DNA from: Methanoculleus marisnigri
Lineage (GTDB): Archaea; Halobacteriota; Methanomicrobia; Methanomicrobiales; Methanoculleaceae
Reading direction: 5' to 3'
Assembly (NCBI GenBank): GCA_002503885.1
Contig: DASQ01000033.1
Location: 1 to 5,203, forward strand
DNA: 5,203 bases
Shown piece after piece: positions 5,203-5,203 of the stretch (its first letter is position 1; every line of letters begins with the position of its first letter). A program made the translations under genes and the position numbers. The notes under the pieces were generated by a model. That model made no database searches. It saw only the letters and a program-made list of their open reading frames with translations, and was not told the DNA's origin.

Positions 5203-5203
5203 C

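Larger units (their letters stand above)
5011..5203. other. Non-coding right flank
   Basis: I find no gene start or domain-like reading frame here. AT-rich patches at 5063-5069 (catatac) and 5127-5135 (gtaaaaact) could be TATA boxes for a gene beyond the window, but neither can be tied to a start codon. The stretch also holds an 8-bp inverted repeat and a G-run cluster, listed separately. Confidence 0.5.

Overview
The window looks like a chromosomal segment of a GC-rich methanogenic archaeon, most likely Methanomicrobiales (Methanoculleus-like). The evidence is a paired archaeal indolepyruvate:ferredoxin oxidoreductase (iorA-iorB), an archaeal-type Rsm22 protein with a C-terminal OB-like region, a tRNA gene without an encoded CCA, an AT-rich TATA-like element about 26 bp before a start codon with no Shine-Dalgarno sequence, and a TnpB of the type common in methanogens. 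The genus is inferred from protein character and base composition. No database search was possible.

Layout. 1-489 (minus): the N-terminal 163 codons of a TnpB-family protein, cut by the left window edge. 490-814: gene-poor DNA with a likely tnpB promoter, a striking two-tier hairpin (561-604) resembling an IS200/IS605-type end, and no credible gene. 815-887 (minus): tRNA-Ile(GAU). 888-995: divergent control region between the tRNA and iorA. 996-2765 and 2762-3349 (plus): iorA and iorB, translationally coupled by an ATGA overlap. 3350-3489: short intergenic stretch with a candidate promoter and, on the minus strand, a 19-codon ORF encoding a CPCCG motif. 3490-5010 (plus): Rsm22-family protein with an SAM-binding domain, a likely Fe-S cysteine set and an OB-like tail. 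5011-5203: non-coding, ending in four close runs of G.

How the genes relate. IorA and IorB form one enzyme. It oxidatively decarboxylates aryl pyruvates, made from aromatic amino acids by transamination, to aryl-acetyl-CoA with reduced ferredoxin. In methanogens it may also run in reverse to assimilate aryl acetates. The Rsm22 gene probably has its own promoter and a separate role in ribosome assembly. The tRNA and the TnpB element are unrelated neighbours, and the element lies just past the tRNA 3' end.

No clearly undescribed system is evident. The points most worth a second look are the two-tier hairpin with its ambiguous orientation, the four-cysteine plus OB-like architecture of the Rsm22 protein, and the CPCCG micro-ORF.
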